Assembly: GCA_037783545.1 (NCBI GenBank) | Contig: JBBELK010000482.1 | Span: 186,001-250,000, forward strand | Direction: 5' to 3' | DNA length: 64,000 bases | Origin: Henricia sp. BOLD:AAB3569 | Taxonomy: Eukaryota > Echinodermata > Asteroidea > Spinulosida > Echinasteridae | Part shown: positions 23,712 to 35,215 of the stretch, in pieces | Layout: each line of letters opens with the position of its first letter | How positions within the stretch are numbered: position 1 is the stretch's first letter | The notes under the pieces: generated by a model | What the model saw: only the letters and a program-made list of their open reading frames with translations | Databases searched by the model: none | Told to the model about the DNA's origin: nothing | Position numbers and translations under genes: made by a program

Positions 23712-25532
23712 TTTCTATATAGGCATAATTTTGAAAGAAAAAGAGTGAATAAGATATATTATTGTCACATCAATATTATATATGAAATGAGTCACCAACG
23801 ACAGTATGAAATTTCCATTATTTTAACAGACGCTTACATATCAGTAACTACATACAGCACAACATGCTAATTATTCGCTTTAGAAAACAAACGATGTTGT
23901 AAAAATTTATTGTCATGAACCGTTTCGCTCAGTGACCACATAAAACATTAAGCGGTCGGTTTCGTTCTAATAATATGATGCAATTATTCGCCATCGGGTT
24001 GTGTATGGGGGATGGAGCGCACCTAATGAATATTTATGAGCTGTCAATAACGCACGCGTCACGCGCGATCGGCCAATCAAATTCGCCGGCTGCGTCGTCC
24101 TACTGCGCAGGCGCGTGCAAGTTGCTCAATTTACCATGCAGTACCGTTACACCTGCCTGAGTTTTTCTGCAGAAAAAGGAGGCGAAAATATCATGTACGC
24201 CTTCGGTGTTTCTCATTCAAACGACACTGTGTAACAGCGTCAACATTTAGCCTCAACGCACGCTCTCTGTTTTTCTGCTTTTAGCGTGTCATTTAGAAAA
24301 GCCTCGCCCGATTAAAACGGTCTCTAGTTGGCGGAGAATTAACAATTGAGCACGGCGGCCGTAGGGGAGCGTGGCTATAGTTCCTGACAAACAAAAAGGC
24401 GGCCGATTTTTCTCGTAAGCTGCGGAAGTGTTGGATGTATAGTGGCGAACTGTAACGAAAACAACGGACGGGGAAAGAGGGCATTTACTGGGCCCAAACA
24501 AGGTAAGACCGTGGACAAAAAAGTGGGATGTACTTTGGGGGTAGGTGTAACACCCTGCGTTTATAGTACTTTTGTTAATGTCACCAAAACTAATAAAATG
24601 TCGATGCAAATATTTTTTATATAGACATAATCAGTATAATTATTTTATAAAGATGCTTGAGGTCGGGAGAGTACGTTAGCACTCTTTTTGCACACTGTTA
24701 AAATCACCTAAAAATACAAAATTTTCGGTTTACTTTTGGTCAAATTTTTAAAAATTATAACCAATGAATGTCAAAGTATACGTGGCGCTGGCACGATTAA
24801 TCACGATTTATTTTGATTCTGAAAAATTTTACTTTCTTTGTGATTTAAAATTATAATTTTTGGCCACCAAAAATAAGTGAGTTTGGGTATTATCGCACGG
24901 GCATAAAAATCTGGTCACATATACTAATATTTTTTTTTTTTAATGAATACTGGAAATTATATTTTGCAATCCGTTTTCTATAAGGGATCAATAAACACAT
25001 AATAGCCTTAAAAATTTATTATCACTATTAAAATAAAATATAGGCCTACATCAAAATTTCAGTCATCCTTAATTTTGAGAATTGTATATTTTCGTGCCAT
25101 GTAGCAGAAATCACTATACAAAAAAGAATCAAATTTTTGCGGATATTAGTAAAATGAGCATTTTGGAGTAGTTTCCCTTGACGGGAAGCTAGCCAGATTA
25201 AACGGTCACAATAAGCGGCACCCGCTGATACCAATTTGCGGTATATAAACTTGTCCAAAGTAATTGTTCCGTCAACATACTTAGTGCCAAATTAACGCAC
25301 TCCTTGTGTAAGAAGGGGGTCAACAGCGCCTTGTGCACGCGCGCACCCCTCTAAAACTTAGTTCCAAAATACTCAACAGGGCGGAGCAAAACGTAGCCCC
25401 ACCCACATTTCACACACAGCCGTATAATTAATTAAACATTAGTATTTTAACGGTTGGCCGTCACTAGTGGTTCGAAGGCGGCGAAAGACGAAGGCGGCGG
25501 ATTAAGGAGTTTGACACGGGGCGTTTGAGAGC
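23712..25532. other. Barhl 5' flank
   Basis: Contains a CpG-rich patch at 24040-24120 with a CCAAT word (GGCCAATCAAA) and an NRF1-like CTGCGCAGGCGCG, and a strong isolated donor (CAAACAAG|GTAAGA) at 24502. These could mark an alternative upstream promoter and first exon. The rest is AT-rich. Confidence 0.35.
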
Positions 25533-25538
25533 TATAAA
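25533..25538 (+). promoter_or_regulatory. TATA-like box, candidate Barhl core promoter
   Basis: TATAAA lies in a GC-richer context (AGCTATAAACCGGGCC) about 750 bp upstream of the first coding ATG. A start site about 30 bp downstream, near 25560-25577, would fit; a TCAACT initiator-like word lies at the far end of that range. This is inference from spacing and base composition only; no transcript evidence is available. Confidence 0.35.
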
Positions 25539-25881
25539 CCGGGCCAGCCGGCGCTGAACAGCGGTGGTTTTTGAGTCAACTTGGGTCCCCCCTAAAAGCA
25601 CGAGTTCTTTATGTTATGATAAGTAGTATTACGCGTGCTTGGCTGCCAGTTTTCGACAGTCCGTGATGACTGTTGTGTACTACACCGAATAGAAAAGACA
25701 GCTAAACTACGGCGAGTGTGAGGAGTCGGCCAGTCAACTATTTGACATACACGGTGCAAGACATTTCGAGGTTCGCTCGTCAAAGTGTCTTGATTTTTTA
25801 TTTATAAAAAAGCTTTGCCAGAGCTACAAGTTTACTCTGATTATTGCGGCTTTGAGGACAAAATCTACGCCCGTTTCCGAG

Positions 25882-26115
25882 GTAATTTCAAACCCAAACT
25901 GTATTTTTTGATAAAGCTGCCGAGATTAGAAAGTGCGAGATAAACTTTGGACATATTTTGCGATGTCATTATCGATATATAATTTCAAAATTTTGATAGA
26001 TCTACCGTTTGCGTTTGTCTGAAAAGTTGGCAAGTGGCGTTGCGCGCATTATTAGTGTAGCACTTATACTTGATAACTTTCAATGTTCGTCAATAATTGT
26101 TGCTTTGTTTTACAG
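25882..26115 (+). other. Candidate 5'UTR intron of Barhl
   Basis: A good donor (CCGAG|GTAATT) at 25881/25882 and a strong acceptor (TTTGTTTTACAG|GTC) at 26115/26116 bracket 234 bp of AT-rich sequence upstream of the coding exon. Splicing here would join a non-coding first exon (about 25565-25881) to 26116-26943. It would not extend the protein, because TAG is in frame just before the ATG. Predicted from splice consensus only. Confidence 0.35.
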
Positions 26116-26288
26116 GTCGCGAACTATCTTAATTTGGCTGGTTCATCGTCGGTTGACTGGAGAAGAGACTACTAGTGCTACAGTGTGTATGGATACAGTT
26201 GGATACTAACTTTGCACCTGAGACAAGTTTGTCGAGAGGAAATTGGACGGATTGGGCCTTAGGTTTTGGATTTTTTTGGACCCCATAG

Positions 26289-26943
26289 ATGCGAGGTGAA
26301 GTCTCCATGGAGGCCCTACCGTTACCCCGTATTCGATCACCGCTCACAATGCCCGTTAGCAGCCCCAGAAGCGACACCTCGTCGTTGTCAATGTCGATGT
26401 CATCATCACCTCCGAGGGACTCCGAGGAACCGGAATTTACGGGACGAAGTGGCGGTGCCCATGTCACATCGGCAGGTGGACGGACCAGCGGGGCCGGCGC
26501 GGTGACGGCACCGGGCCCGGAGCACAGCGCCACGGTCGAGACCTCGCGGTCGTCGCCCGCTAACTTTCCGCCGAACAACAACACGATACACCCGTTGAAA
26601 TTCGGCCACCACGGCCACCATCGGCTCCACACGGATGCCGTCCGGACTTCTAATCACGTTCCTTCGTTCCTGATTCGCGATATTTTGGCCGATATCAAGC
26701 CGAAACATGTTTCAGAAGACGAGGACGAGGGGAACGACGAAGAAGACAGAGACTCGGAGTGCGAACGGACAATGTACACAGAGCACAGCTCAAAACTATC
26801 TGGGCAGGATTCGGACCCTGAACCAACGAGGTTACATCACAACCACCACCACGTGCACCACAATCACGAGAACAGTTTGAAAAGAACACGCACGGAAGAC
26901 CCAGACAGCGAAGAGAAAAACAACCACTGTGACAACAGCACAG
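26289..26943 (+). CDS. Barhl: Barhl coding exon 1 (FIL/eh1 repressor motif, acidic and His-rich linker)
   Basis: First coding exon of a BarH-like homeobox transcription factor, a nuclear DNA-binding regulator of neural and sensory fates in animals. It encodes 218 codons plus one base. Residues 1-50 are Ser/Pro rich. Residues 127-133 (FLIRDIL, preceded by PS) form the engrailed-homology/FIL motif that recruits Groucho-type corepressors in this family. Residues 143-160 are strongly acidic, and His clusters lie near 107-114 and 183-193. An in-frame TAG sits directly before the ATG at 26289, so translation cannot begin further upstream in this exon. A second ATG at 26307 (codon 7) is an alternative start, and neither has a strong Kozak context. 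The exon ends at a consensus donor (ACAG|GTAAAT) in phase 1, which joins exactly to the next exon. The N-terminal FIL motif known from vertebrate Barhl is not visible. Exon assignment is strong; the exact start is less sure. Confidence 0.9.
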
Positions 26944-27395
26944 GTAAATAACTGAAAGTTTAACCTAACCAGGACTCGAACCAGAGACCCCAGTTCAATT
27001 CTGCATGAAAAATAAATCTGGTTAAATTCTGTATCCAAATTCAACAAGTTCCCATACGTTTTCTAGTATAACATACATATCTGAAATCTACAAATACATT
27101 AAAAAACAAATCCCTTTTGAAATAAAGTGCTCAAAACTTTCAAATCTTAGTATGATCATGATTTTAGTAAAACGAAAATTCTTTACAGCGCCGATTTTAT
27201 TTATTAAAGTTACTAAAATTACAAACATTTTTTTATGTGTCCTGTCTTTTCAGTGCCAACCAATGTGTGTGGCGATACGCAGATACGCGAAAAATATAGT
27301 ATCGACTCCAAAGTGCAAAAAAACTGTTCAAAATATAACTCTTTTTTTGCATCCATTGACATACACCTTTAAAACATGTCAATGTTTTGTGTATA

Positions 27396-27645
27396 CACTA
27401 CAAAAACTGTGGTGTTAAATCAACACCAGTGGTGTTGTCATATATATAGGCCTATAGATACCAAGCCTGATGTTAAGTTTTAACACCACAAGTATTAGTT
27501 TTAACACCCACGGTGTTAAAAATAATGCATTTATTCCAATTAAGGAATAAAAGCTATCACCCATGGTGTTAAATTTTAAGTATCTATAAGTATCTATATA
27601 TGGCAACACCACTGGTGTTAATTTAACACCACAGTTTGTGCAGTG
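27396..27645. mobile_element. GTGTTAA palindromic MITE, copy 2 (Barhl intron 1)
   Basis: Ends CACTACAAAAACTGTGGTGT and CACCACAGTTTGTGCAGTG, with the same inner organisation as 19590-19831. Lies about 450 bp downstream of the exon 1 donor. Confidence 0.8.
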
Positions 27646-28132
27646 TAACGACATTAGCTCTAACTCTAAAATCCCCGTTTCTGAAATAAATAGCCAAATT
27701 ATGTCATTATAAGTACTTAATACAACCACACCACAGATAATAATTGGTCTCAATACACCACGCAGCAATTTACACCCACAAGATACGTTGATAATGTGTG
27801 TATTAAGTGACAATGATTAATCCCAAAGCTTCACGCAAAAGCTATTAGGCTGTAGAATATATTCCGAAGGGATTAAAAGTTAATTTCTGAATTCGATTGT
27901 TATTCCCCATTTTCCGACTAATGTACTCACTATACCGCATAATGTTTAATGTTATTTTGTGTAATTCGTACAGCCACTCGAATTTTTAAAATTGTTCAAT
28001 AAGTATAGTTTAGAAGTACATTTTTGGACTGCAGGGCACACATGCGATTTCTCAGTAAAGGTCATTTTCAAGAACATTTATATCTTCCGCACAATATAGG
28101 ACACAATCGAAATTCGATAAGAGCACTGTAAC

Positions 28133-28480
28133 AATTAGGAAAACGGTTGGTTCCAATTAGATTCATATACCCATTTTGGGTATGAATCCTCTCTGAAGTC
28201 GACATTAGAATCGATTCCAAGTTGGGATATCGATTCGATTTTGGAAGAATCGATTCCCATTAACTTGGCGATTTCAGGAAGCACCCGGCGATTCTGCATG
28301 TTAGAAATTATATGAAAATGACAATTTGTGGGATTTGGCAGTGTTTGTTTCAGCTTTACAAGGTTTTTTCCCCAAAAGTGCCAAATTTCGTTTTGAAAAT
28401 GGAATCGATTCCTCGGAATCGATTCCAAAATGTTGAAATCGAACATGCCCCGCTCCAATCCTTTGTTCTTCAATGTTTTC
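28133..28480. repeat. GAATCGATTCC-rich dispersed repeat (Barhl intron 1)
   Basis: Shares with 36579-36895 the words AATCCTCTCT, CGATTC...GAAGAATCGATTCCCATT, TTGGCGATTTC and GGAATCGATTCC in similar order. The ends are less clear than in the downstream copy. Confidence 0.55.
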
Positions 28481-29263
28481 ATTCATAATAATACAAGGTT
28501 CCTAGTACAAGGTTCCATGCGCAAGAAGAGGAAGTACATGTATAATAACAAATAATATTCCCATAAAAGCACCGTCCCGTCCGCCCAACCCGTTAGATCG
28601 AACATTATCCCAGTACCGCGCCGATATTGGATTTTAATTCGTTTCTAAAGCGCCCAGTGAGGGCCGCTAAATGGGTTATAACGAGGCACTTGACTCTGTC
28701 TCTAAGCCTTCTTATACCCCCCCCCCCCCCCCTTTTTCTCCCCCTGCTAAATCCCCCTCCTATCGCATCTCTGATGGGCACATCTGCCGCGCTGAAAACT
28801 AATCCAATATGATTACACGCCGTCAAACCGCGATCTCCCCGTCTTGTCTAGGCGGGCCGATCTCCGGCACATATCGCCAGTCATGTGTGACGCTATTATA
28901 AGCATCAGTATAGTACTCGCCCGTGGGCCAAAGTCGTCAGTCTTTCCCCAGCACTGTATAATATTTCCCGTTTTGTTAGAATGGCGAACAAATAATGTAT
29001 TTGAAACAATGACTGTTATTAGAGAAAATCGAGGAATTGAAAAAATTAGAGGTTTATATAAAAATATGGAAAACGACTTCATGCAAATTTAAATTAAGAC
29101 AATTTGGTTGAAAAGATCATTGTTGAATTTAGATTTAAATTGACAATTTTCCGAGAAAAAACTGATGGATATGCATGCATGGTTGCGTCATTTCAAAATA
29201 ATTATTTAACTTTTTTTTTGATGCAATAAAAATTGAGAAATCTGGATGCATTGAAAAACAACT

Positions 29264-29344
29264 TGGCTCCACCGGGATTCGAACCGCAGACCTTCTGCTT
29301 AACTTAACGTGCAGACGTCCTACCAATTATTGAGCTTTCAAGCC
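29264..29344 (-). repeat. tRNA-like sequence (minus) in Barhl intron 1
   Basis: A-box-like AGCTCAATAATTGGTAGGAC, B-box GGTTCGAATCC, acceptor ends GGCT...AGCC. The anticodon loop is expanded by a repeated TTAA(G), giving a 12-base loop, so it is not a functional tRNA. Followed on the minus strand by a short sequence and an A run, like a small SINE. Confidence 0.5.
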
Positions 29345-29657
29345 AACTGATAGTCTCGAATCACGTGAGCTTAACAAGCCCTACAGAGAGATAAACCCCC
29401 CAATGAGATAACCACCTCTTCCAGAGATCACTTAATATACGCTTCAAACCCCTGCCCGCCTTGCCCCAATTACTAAGTATGGATAAGTGATTATTATTAA
29501 TTTGTTTTTAGGGATTATGACCCAGGGACCGCCGGGGTGATTAAATTCGATACAAATGTGGACAAATGTCACGCAATTTAAATTAAGGACAATTAAATAC
29601 AATTAGGCTAATATTAAAATATGAGTTAAACAGATATTAAATTTGGATTTAAATTGA

Positions 29658-30008
<351 letters not shown>

Positions 30009-30062
30009 TGAGTTTGACTCGGGTCACAATGATTGGGGGTTTGGGTATCATGGTTGTCATAT

Positions 30063-30246
30063 GCAGCACGATATGTGGCAGAGGGACCCTACCATTGTTC
30101 CCCTATTGTGTCTCAAACACCCAAGGAATTCCAAAGGAATTCCTTTCAGTTTTTAGGAGGGGTTGGTGCTTAACAAAAGGGAAGAGTGTGTTGAGGAATA
30201 GGGGCGTAAGGGGGGAGGGGATCCCTTTGCCACATATCGTGCTGGG
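30063..30246. mobile_element. Fold-back MITE in Barhl intron 2
   Basis: Left arm GCAGCACGATATGTGGCAGA, right arm inverse CCACATATCGTGCTGG. Inner arms include CCCCTATT and AACAC words; the centre is the palindrome AGGAATTCCAAAGGAATTCC. Confidence 0.65.
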
Positions 30247-30252
30247 TATAAG

Positions 30253-30496
30253 GGTTGTAGTCGAGTCCATCACAAGTCTATCACAACTTAAGTCCAGAAC
30301 CGATAAAATCACAAGTCCGTGCATGACGTCGACAAGTCTGTCACAAGTCCAGTAACAAAAAGCAAAGGACGAACACGCACAAAAGAATGCCTTAGTTGGA
30401 GTTCATTTAAATAGCTTGCGATTTGAATTAAGGCCCAGGGACTTGTGAAGGCTTGTGGGGACTTGTGATTGAGCTGTGATGGACTCGACTATAACC
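30253..30496. mobile_element. Palindromic MITE, GGTTGTAGTCGAGTCC ends, copy 2 (Barhl intron 2)
   Basis: Same termini as 15510-15760 (GGTTGTAGTCGAGTCCATCA ... GATGGACTCGACTATAACC) with the internal segment inverted relative to the other copy. Inserted among GACTCGGGTCA repeats. Confidence 0.75.
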
Positions 30497-33400
30497 ACTT
30501 GGAGTGACTCGGGTCACAATCATAGGGTTTGAGTTGCTGACTCGGGTCAGATGATGGGGTTTAAGAACGACTCGGGTCAGGACAAAAATAGGCTTGATTC
30601 CGAAATGGGTAACCCTTGATTGCCACACACATCTCGGCCAATACAGGGGTTTATGCACATCGACTCGGGTCAAGGGCGATACACAGACAGGGCCAAATGG
30701 GAATTTGCCCAAGTTGGAATGACAATAATTTTGATATAAGCATGTATACGCAAACAAGTTGAAGTTATCAATAAAATAAATAAAGTCAGTCAAAAATCAA
30801 ACAACCCCAAATCATAATTGATTGCCACCGTGTACAAATCACACACAAAAATGAAATAAACGACTCTATAACTACGTTATCTTTAAGCTCTGCTCGAAGC
30901 AAATCCGGCTTGAGACTCGCATCTTAATGTAGCCTACACTATACTCACAAAGAAAATAAAATGCCGCGAAATTTTGTTCCGGGCAAATGGTATACTCGTA
31001 TAATAAATCCGGCAGGAGATAAGCCCCTCTTCACTAAAAGCGCGGGAAATTGATTCTTACAGTTTGCCTGAGCGTTCATGGGTGCAAAATGCGTGCATGT
31101 ACGGATTTCACTCATACCTTGTCGTATAAAATCGAGCGTGATTATTAAATATTTCATGGGCTATCTTTTCTCAGTTGGCGGTATGTCTCGCCTCCAAGCG
31201 TTCGGAGCGGTTTAAGACATGAGCGGATTGTATCGCGGAAATCCTTTTTCATGCCGGTTTTCCCCTTAAATATCTTTAATTTTCCAGCTTCTTCCGCTGT
31301 GTAACTCTGGTGACAATTTCGCTTTTTTCTGATGGGTCTGGGATAATATCCGGCCACGGGGGTTATTATTTTAGGAGTTCTGACTTCAACCGCGCGTTTG
31401 AGACGCGCTTGAATGGGCTAAGTACATTGTGATTGGATTATAATGGTACTTCAAACTCGATTTTGATAGGAATTTGATGGTTTTGTTTCTTCTATTTTTT
31501 CCGCGGAATTAGTTGTTTCAGCGGGGATTTTCCCACTAACTTCTGCCGGATGGGTATTGACAGTAAGAGGGGAACCGCTTTTGAGAGAATTTAGCAAATT
31601 AAAGACGGGGATTATGGGAAGAGCGCGGCGAATCAAAGATCGGGTGCAAACAAAAAGATTTTATTTTCATCTTGTGGTGTTGCACAAATTAACTAAAACA
31701 TCCAATACATTTATAACGATCTAATCTATATTTTTTGCTAAATAATGAAATATGCTTTATGAATATTTTAACTAGGCCTATACGAATGAATCAGGCGGTT
31801 AGTGGCACACATCGGAATAAAAGAATTTCCAAATACGAAAAAAGGACACAAAACCGGGTCAAAAATGCGCACCTTTGTTGATTTTTCCGCCTCGTCGCCA
31901 AAATGGAATTTAAGTCAAATTTTCTTCCGGGGATTTTAAGCGTTACTATTTTTCGACAATTATTTGAAATTTTAAGGTCCAGATATTTGGTAAATGTTTT
32001 CTTTTCTTTTCTTTTCAACAACTTGAGAGTCAAATTCTGTAAAATCGCTGGTATTTATGTTTTGATTGTACACAAAAGACAAGGAATTTGTTTTCGTGAT
32101 AAATATTTCACGGGACAATCACAAGAATATAAGAAATCTTCTGGACTTCTGGCAACCTAAACTCCCTTCAATTTTCCCTTTGTGTATTGAAAAAAAAAAT
32201 AACATTCTTGTGTGCGCCTACGTGAACAAAATCGGGAGAGCTCGCTTAGTTTTGCCCAAATTCCTACCTTTAACTCGCTCGAACAGATTTGAATATGAAA
32301 AAATGTATATAAAGCGGACATCAAAACATAAATCTTTTCTATAGGTCATGCGTTCTTTAAATAAATATGTACAAAACTGGACCGTTTATGTTTTTAACGG
32401 TGCCTGGAAAACTTTACATGCACTTTCAATGGTCTATAGTCTGACGCTTGGTGGCGCGCTAACCATTTATGATCAAAAATGACAGTGAACAATGCCATGT
32501 AAAGGGCGTATGCACGGATGAAAGTACCAAACAGTTAAAAAGCACAAAATGGACCAACACGCAGAGTCAATACATATTTGAAAGTTTGTTGTTAAGCCGA
32601 CTTGCAGCTTGCAAAACGGCGCTTTGCCAATTAATGTCAAAACTTTTTCTCTCTCAAGCGAAGAAAAAAGAATAAGAAAGTGTTAAATTTGGCGTGAGGA
32701 AAAAGGCACACAAGAGGAAATAATAGCCGTGGGTTTATTGTTTTCCGTAACTCATCCGCTCCGTGGTTGGGGGCTTACTCGGCGGGCCTGCTACCGGGTA
32801 CAAAGCCGAGAAAACACGGGCGCCTGCGGGTACAAAATGGGGCATTTAGCGGAGTTTTGTTGTCCAACGCGGAGGAGAATGATTGGTCACAAAAATAGGG
32901 GGGAGGGGGGTTAAGGGAAAAATTGAATAAAGGATATGACGCGCAATAATTACGACACTATTAGTGTCGACAAGGAGGATAAAAGGGGTCTTGTTAATTG
33001 GGATTGAATGGGGGAGGTCAGGGGAACAAATTGGTCCAAACTTGGCCCCCGAGAGTTATTGTGAGGGGACAATGAAAAAAGTGCAACGGGTTTTTGGGCA
33101 GTTTTATAGATATTGTATTATTAAACAAGGAGAAGCGAATATAAACGATTTTTGATTGGCTCGCGGCATGCAAATTTTTGAGTGGCTAATTATAGTGTGG
33201 CCAATGAAAACGTTTATCTTCAAAAAACCGTTTGTTTAGACGCGCTCTAATTGGTCAAAAAATCAAAGATGGCAAAAACATTAAACTAGCCTATAGGTCT
33301 ATTAAGATTTCGATTCGCCAGAATGTTTTTGTAACTTTCTAACAAAATGAATTTAACTCGTGGTCTGAATAAGTCCCCATACTGTTTGTGCTAAGCTGAT

Positions 33401-34463
33401 CGATTTTAGTCCAAAAATCGAAAGTTCGAGTGAATTTCTCTCAGATAATCTTTAAAAAATATATATATATTTCAAACTTTTTCCCAAGTATATATACAGC
33501 GTCAATTGCATTTAAACTACTAAAATGGGAAACCACACAACATTTGCTTAATATAAGAACGCAACAACTTACTACATTATATTCGCAAATGGAATTGCTA
33601 TATGACGTGACCCGCGTGACACAGACAAAGTGGTCTTTTAAAGTTGAATTCAACCATTTCCTAACTGTCGAAATATAAATAAAGAGCTATTAAGCCTATT
33701 ATTACAGAACAGTGCCCCTAAAAATGGCACATGTATTTACGCAGACACGCCGTGCACAATACTTAGTCAACTCACGAATTCATGTGTGAAAAAACAGCGC
33801 TTCGAGGCGACTTTTAAGTTCCTTTCTTGTTTTGTTTTCGCGCAATATAACCAACAACAGCGCACAACACCGCGAGGTTTAGCGTGAGCCGAGGCAACGG
33901 AAGTGCCGTACAAAACAGTTTATGCACGGTAGGCTGGCTCGCTCCGGGTACGGTCACATTAATCCATATTGTGTTTTTGCTCGTTGAAAGAGCCAGGCTT
34001 GATACAGGGACGCCTTGAATATTGCGGCCGGAGGGACGCTTTGTACCGCAGTGGCGTCCCGTGCACGGGGCTGGTAGCATTTTATTACTGCCTCTGAGCT
34101 TTGGAACGTTAAAATAGGGGGTAGTTTTAACACAAACAGTATATAGTTGACAAAACTACATTATTTCTGCCAATGGCTTGTTACACTTCAGAATTGCGCA
34201 AAGAAATGGGTTGTTTTAACGCCCATAGGTGGTGAAAACTAGCATGAAAAACGGCTTACAAAACAAAACACAAATGGCCAGTTAATATCGTGTCAAAGAA
34301 CCATTATAGTTGAATAAAAAACAAAACAAAATAAATTGACAAAACAAAACGATTCCCAAGAAATCGGAAGTGGGTGGAATCGATTTGTTAACGCTGGTTT
34401 TACTATAGAGTAATGCGACACTCGTCTATAATCTTGCCGAATTTTGTTTGTCGATTTCTCCAG

Positions 34464-34722
34464 GACGAAATGGAAACGTCAAACAGCAGTCGGGTTGGAA
34501 CTCCTGGCCGAGGCTGGTAACTACACAGCGTCCATGCAGAGGATGTTCGCCCCGCCCTTCTACTACCACCCCACCCAGGGGATCGTCTCGAACCTAGACG
34601 GTCTATACAACCTGCACACCGGGCAGAGACCAGTGTTTCCACGGCTGTTTCTACACGGGTTGCAACAGCATGTGAGTCACTTGCCCCTGGCCCCAAGGGC
34701 GCTACACCCTCATAGTCACTGA
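34464..34722 (+). CDS. Barhl: Barhl coding exon 3 (end of homeodomain and C-terminal Barhl tail)
   Basis: Last coding exon, 259 nt, ending at TGA 34720-34722. It starts after TTTCTCCAG and completes homeodomain Arg53, followed by TKWKRQ. Immediately after the homeodomain comes TAVGLELLAEAGNY, the family-specific Barhl extension, then QRMFAPPFYYHP and a short RPVFPRLFLHGLQ block. That block corresponds to the RPLVPRILIHGLQ-type block at the end of vertebrate Barhl. The three exons sum to 1131 nt (376 residues plus stop), within the usual Barhl range of about 330-390. The intron position between NRR and TKWKRQ matches, as I recall it, the vertebrate BARHL genes. The protein binds homeobox sites through helix 3 and is expected to act mainly as a repressor. 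Confidence 0.95.
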
Positions 34723-34849
34723 TGGTCAACCTCGGTTCCAAGGTGAACGATCCCAATGACAAAATGGACGTGGTGTAAAATCGACTCCACTAGTCTACCG
34801 GGAACGAGGATGTGCAGGACCTCAGGTCGACATTACACAAGTGCAGTTT

Positions 34850-35215
34850 TTTGTCGAACTACATCGGTGTCAAAATTTTCAGACTGTGTCGACAATTTGA
34901 AAGTACATTGCCGAACAAAATGTGTTGACAAACCAAACGTTCAGCATTGTCGGACCAACAGTGTCGACATTTTAGAACAACAGTATTACAGGGCCAAAGT
35001 ATGTCTGTGTCGATATTCAATTCATTGTCGGACCAAGCCTGTGTCGACATTCCAGAAAGTACAGCACTGTCGAACTAAGTCGGTGTCGACATACAGCGTT
35101 GTCGGACCAAGACTGTCGACATTTTAAAACTACAGTATTATGGTGACATTTCAGCCATTGTAGTTCGACCAAGCCTGTGTCGACATTCCAGAAGCGTCGA
35201 CATTCAGACTCGGGG
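34850..35215 (+). repeat. Imperfect tandem repeats rich in GTCGACA, downstream of the Barhl stop
   Basis: About nine GTCGACA or one-base variants (near 34886, 34921, 34960, 35006, 35041, 35083, 35114, 35175, 35197) alternate with TTGTCGGACCAA words. Units are roughly 35-45 bp and degenerate. If the AATAAA at 36086 is used, this lies in the Barhl 3'UTR. Confidence 0.75.

Larger units (their letters stand above)
30016..30672 (+). repeat. Dispersed GACTCGGGTCA repeats at the 5' end of Barhl intron 2
   Basis: GACTCGGGTCA occurs near 30016, 30507, 30539, 30570 and 30661, several times followed by a TGGGGTTT-type word. Two MITEs are inserted between the first and second occurrences. The first copy is only about 8 bases from the splice donor. 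Confidence 0.7.

Noticed and set aside
24430-24502. CIVANCNENNGRGKRAF peptide before a strong donor, considered as a THAP zinc-finger start
   Set aside because: Only two cysteines with loose spacing, no following SFHRFP-type block, no in-frame ATG and no downstream THAP exon seen.
26129-26632. 167-codon minus-strand frame
   Set aside because: Antisense shadow of Barhl exon 1; GC-rich coding sequence lacks stops on the other strand.
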